Assembly (NCBI GenBank): GCA_030425145.1 | Contig: JAUHVK010000003.1 | Span: forward strand, 1 to 64,000 | Direction: 5' to 3' | Source: Alphaproteobacteria bacterium | GTDB taxonomy: Bacteria; Pseudomonadota; Alphaproteobacteria; Rhodobacterales; Rhodobacteraceae | Length of the DNA stretch: 64,000 nucleotides | Notes under the pieces: model-generated | The model's database searches: none | What the model saw: the letters and a program-made list of their open reading frames with translations, nothing else | Told to the model about the DNA's origin: nothing | Position numbers and translations under genes: made by a program | Shown: positions 62,735 through 64,000 of the stretch, piece by piece | Layout of the letters: each line of letters starts with the position of its first letter | Position numbering within the stretch: position 1 is the first letter of the stretch

Positions 62735-63310
62735 CTATTGGTTTTTGTCCTTGGCCCGCAGGCGGCTCATTGTGACAGGTGTGACCCCCAAAAAGGAAGC
62801 GATCAGACTATGGGGAAACGTATCTTCATAGCCTGGAAATTCTCGGCGAAACCAAGCAAGCCGTTCAGCCCCGCTAAGTGCGGCGAGGCACCACTCTCGA
62901 TCCACTTTCCGGCTCAAAGCCTCCCTCAGAATACCGTTGGCCCAATTTCGGACAGGTTCAGACGAAATCATCAGTTCTGAAAGCAGGTCACTGTCCATCC
63001 TGACAAGTGAGGCATCGGTCGTTGCCACAATAGATACGAGCGACTCTCCATCCCGTGTTCTCGCGATATTAGGTGTGATAACGCAGGGGCCCACATAAAA
63101 CCCGACGCAGATCTCTTTGCCGTCCTTGCCGCAAATACAACTCGCCAGGCGTCCTTCCAAGACAATGTACTCGTCTGCTTCGGGGTGTCCCTGTCGGCTC
63201 ACCTGTTCCTCCTTGCTCAGGTGCAATGGTTTCCAGTGAGCCACAAAACCCTCCACGCAACCCACATCTGACAGGTCATGCGATTTCGTCAAAAACGTCC
63301 TCAGATTCAT
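62735..63310 (-). CDS. Crp/Fnr-type transcriptional regulator (cNMP-binding fold)
   Basis: 191 residues from the ATG at 63310 (MNLRTFLTKSHDLSDV). A beta-barrel sensor domain (EEQVSRQGHPEADEYIVLEG; VGFYVGPCVITPNIARTRDG) and a C-terminal recognition helix (FPHSLIASFLGVTPVTMSRL). Cysteines in RLASCICGKDGKEICVG form an unusual cluster in the sensor loop, possibly redox or metal related. Divergent from a membrane-protein gene across 78 bases, its likely target. Confidence 0.8.
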   Translation of the reverse strand: MNLRTFLTKSHDLSDVGCVEGFVAHWKPLHLSKEEQVSRQGHPEADEYIVLEGRLASCICGKDGKEICVGFYVGPCVITPNIARTRDGESLVSIVATTDASLVRMDSDLLSELMISSEPVRNWANGILREALSRKVDREWCLAALSGAERLAWFRREFPGYEDTFPHSLIASFLGVTPVTMSRLRAKDKNQ

Positions 63311-63388
63311 TTTGGCGAGCCTTATCAAATGATAATGCGGATGATTGCGTCGATGGGCATGTGTGGCACAGGTCAAGGAGATCACAAA

Positions 63389-63937
63389 ATGATGTTCAGA
63401 AATCTGTCAAAGCACTTTGGAAAGATCGCGATTGGTGCAGCATTGCTTGCAGCGTCGGTTTATGTCGCGATGATCAGCGTCACTCTCGCACATCTCGAAT
63501 TCATTTCGGGACAGACGCCCTTCGACATGCGACCCTTCGGCTACAAACCCGCAGATGCCGCGGAGCTTCTCGGCGGATTGGGCATAGATGGGCGCAAATA
63601 CTACCTCACTCGCCAGATACCTCTGGATACTCTCTATCCGGCCTTGCTGGCGCTGACATTGAGCAGCACAATTTGCTGGTTTGGGCGACGCATGCCAAAC
63701 AGTGGCCTTGTGCGCCTTGGCGTTACCCTCGCGGTCGGTAGCGCGCTGTTCGACTATGTTGAAAACCTTGGGATCATGGCGATGATTTGGAGTTGGCCAG
63801 ATGTTTCGGGTCCGTTGGTCTATGCCGCCAGCTTTGCGACAATCGCCAAATCCGTCATTACTACCCTGGCAGTGATGCTGATGATTGCCACAGCGTTTGT
63901 CTGGGCGCGGCTGCCCAAAGTGGCTTACCGCATCTAG
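63389..63937 (+). CDS. Membrane protein of unknown function
   Basis: 182 residues from the ATG at 63389 (MMFRNLSKHFGKIAIGAALL), with AAGGAG 8 bases upstream. Four hydrophobic segments (IGAALLAASVYVAMISVTLA; LYPALLALTLSSTICWF; LGVTLAVGSALFDYVENLGI; SVITTLAVMLMIATAFVWA). The pattern FDYVENLGIMAMI with a periplasmic Tyr/Pro-rich loop is seen in other uncharacterised membrane proteins. Faces a Crp-like regulator. The last 63 bases hold only a ribosome-site-like AGGAG and a 16-codon frame. Confidence 0.75.
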   Translation: MMFRNLSKHFGKIAIGAALLAASVYVAMISVTLAHLEFISGQTPFDMRPFGYKPADAAELLGGLGIDGRKYYLTRQIPLDTLYPALLALTLSSTICWFGRRMPNSGLVRLGVTLAVGSALFDYVENLGIMAMIWSWPDVSGPLVYAASFATIAKSVITTLAVMLMIATAFVWARLPKVAYRI

Positions 63938-64000
63938 AGGAGAAATGACCGCTAGTCCCGCGTTCCCGACTTTGGAACGATGCGAGATATAGAGCAGCAC

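Noticed and set aside
63946-63996. Short frame starting at ATG 63946 behind AGGAG
   Set aside because: Only 16 codons before TAG and no recognisable peptide; kept as a remark only.

Overview
This window reads as the chromosome of a marine Roseobacter-group alphaproteobacterium (Rhodobacterales). The clearest markers are a dimethylsulfoniopropionate (DMSP) demethylase next to an AcuI-type acryloyl-CoA reductase, a circularly permuted two-piece tmRNA gene, a trgA-trgB-cysK tellurite-resistance cluster as in Rhodobacter, and many small families typical of Rhodobacteraceae (DUF1194, DUF2852, DUF4169, DUF2182/DUF1326). All names come from reading motifs and recalled family sequences; no database search was run.

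Layout. 1-5.3 kb: the tail of an IS66 gene, a HisN-like phosphatase, and a sarcosine/dimethylglycine-dehydrogenase-like flavoprotein plus a choline-kinase-like phosphotransferase, divergent from a DeoR regulator. 5.3-19.5 kb: an accessory block. It holds a wrecked IS6-type element carrying a membrane-protein gene, a ~9.9 kb gene for a giant secreted RTX/cadherin/beta-helix protein interrupted by two frameshifts at C/G-rich tracts, a divergent regulator joining a LysR-type DNA-binding domain to a TolB/TPR body, and an intact IS6-family element beside tRNA-Ser(GGA). 19.7-28.6 kb: a tightly packed minus-strand run (cfa, trgA, trgB, cysK, a large MscS channel, alaX, a small membrane gene), plus a photolyase. 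28.7-36.8 kb: a class V aminotransferase, BCCT transporter, universal stress protein, acuI, dmdA, DinB, DUF1326 and DUF2182. The transporter plausibly feeds DMSP or betaine to the catabolic genes.

36.8-47.8 kb: a FadR-type regulator with a perfect palindrome at its promoter, ccdA, tusA, RNase E, YbaK, DUF2852, RDD, a creatinase gene preceded by a string of hairpins that looks like an uncharacterised regulatory RNA, a small RHH/DUF4169 pair, a methyltransferase and fumC. 47.8-64 kb: sspB and, about 2 kb away, the tmRNA whose tag SspB delivers to ClpXP; then an alcohol dehydrogenase, an HD-domain protein, a Crp/Fnr regulator with a DUF2892 protein, two DUF1194 proteins, a membrane hydrolase overlapping a cytochrome P450, class I aldolase, an MFS carrier, a small secreted protein behind duplicated palindromes, queA, and a Crp-like regulator divergent from a membrane protein.

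Most likely to be new: the structured leader of the creatinase gene (about 43,528-43,662), the LysR-TPR fusion regulator facing the giant RTX gene, and the G-tract frameshifts in that gene.
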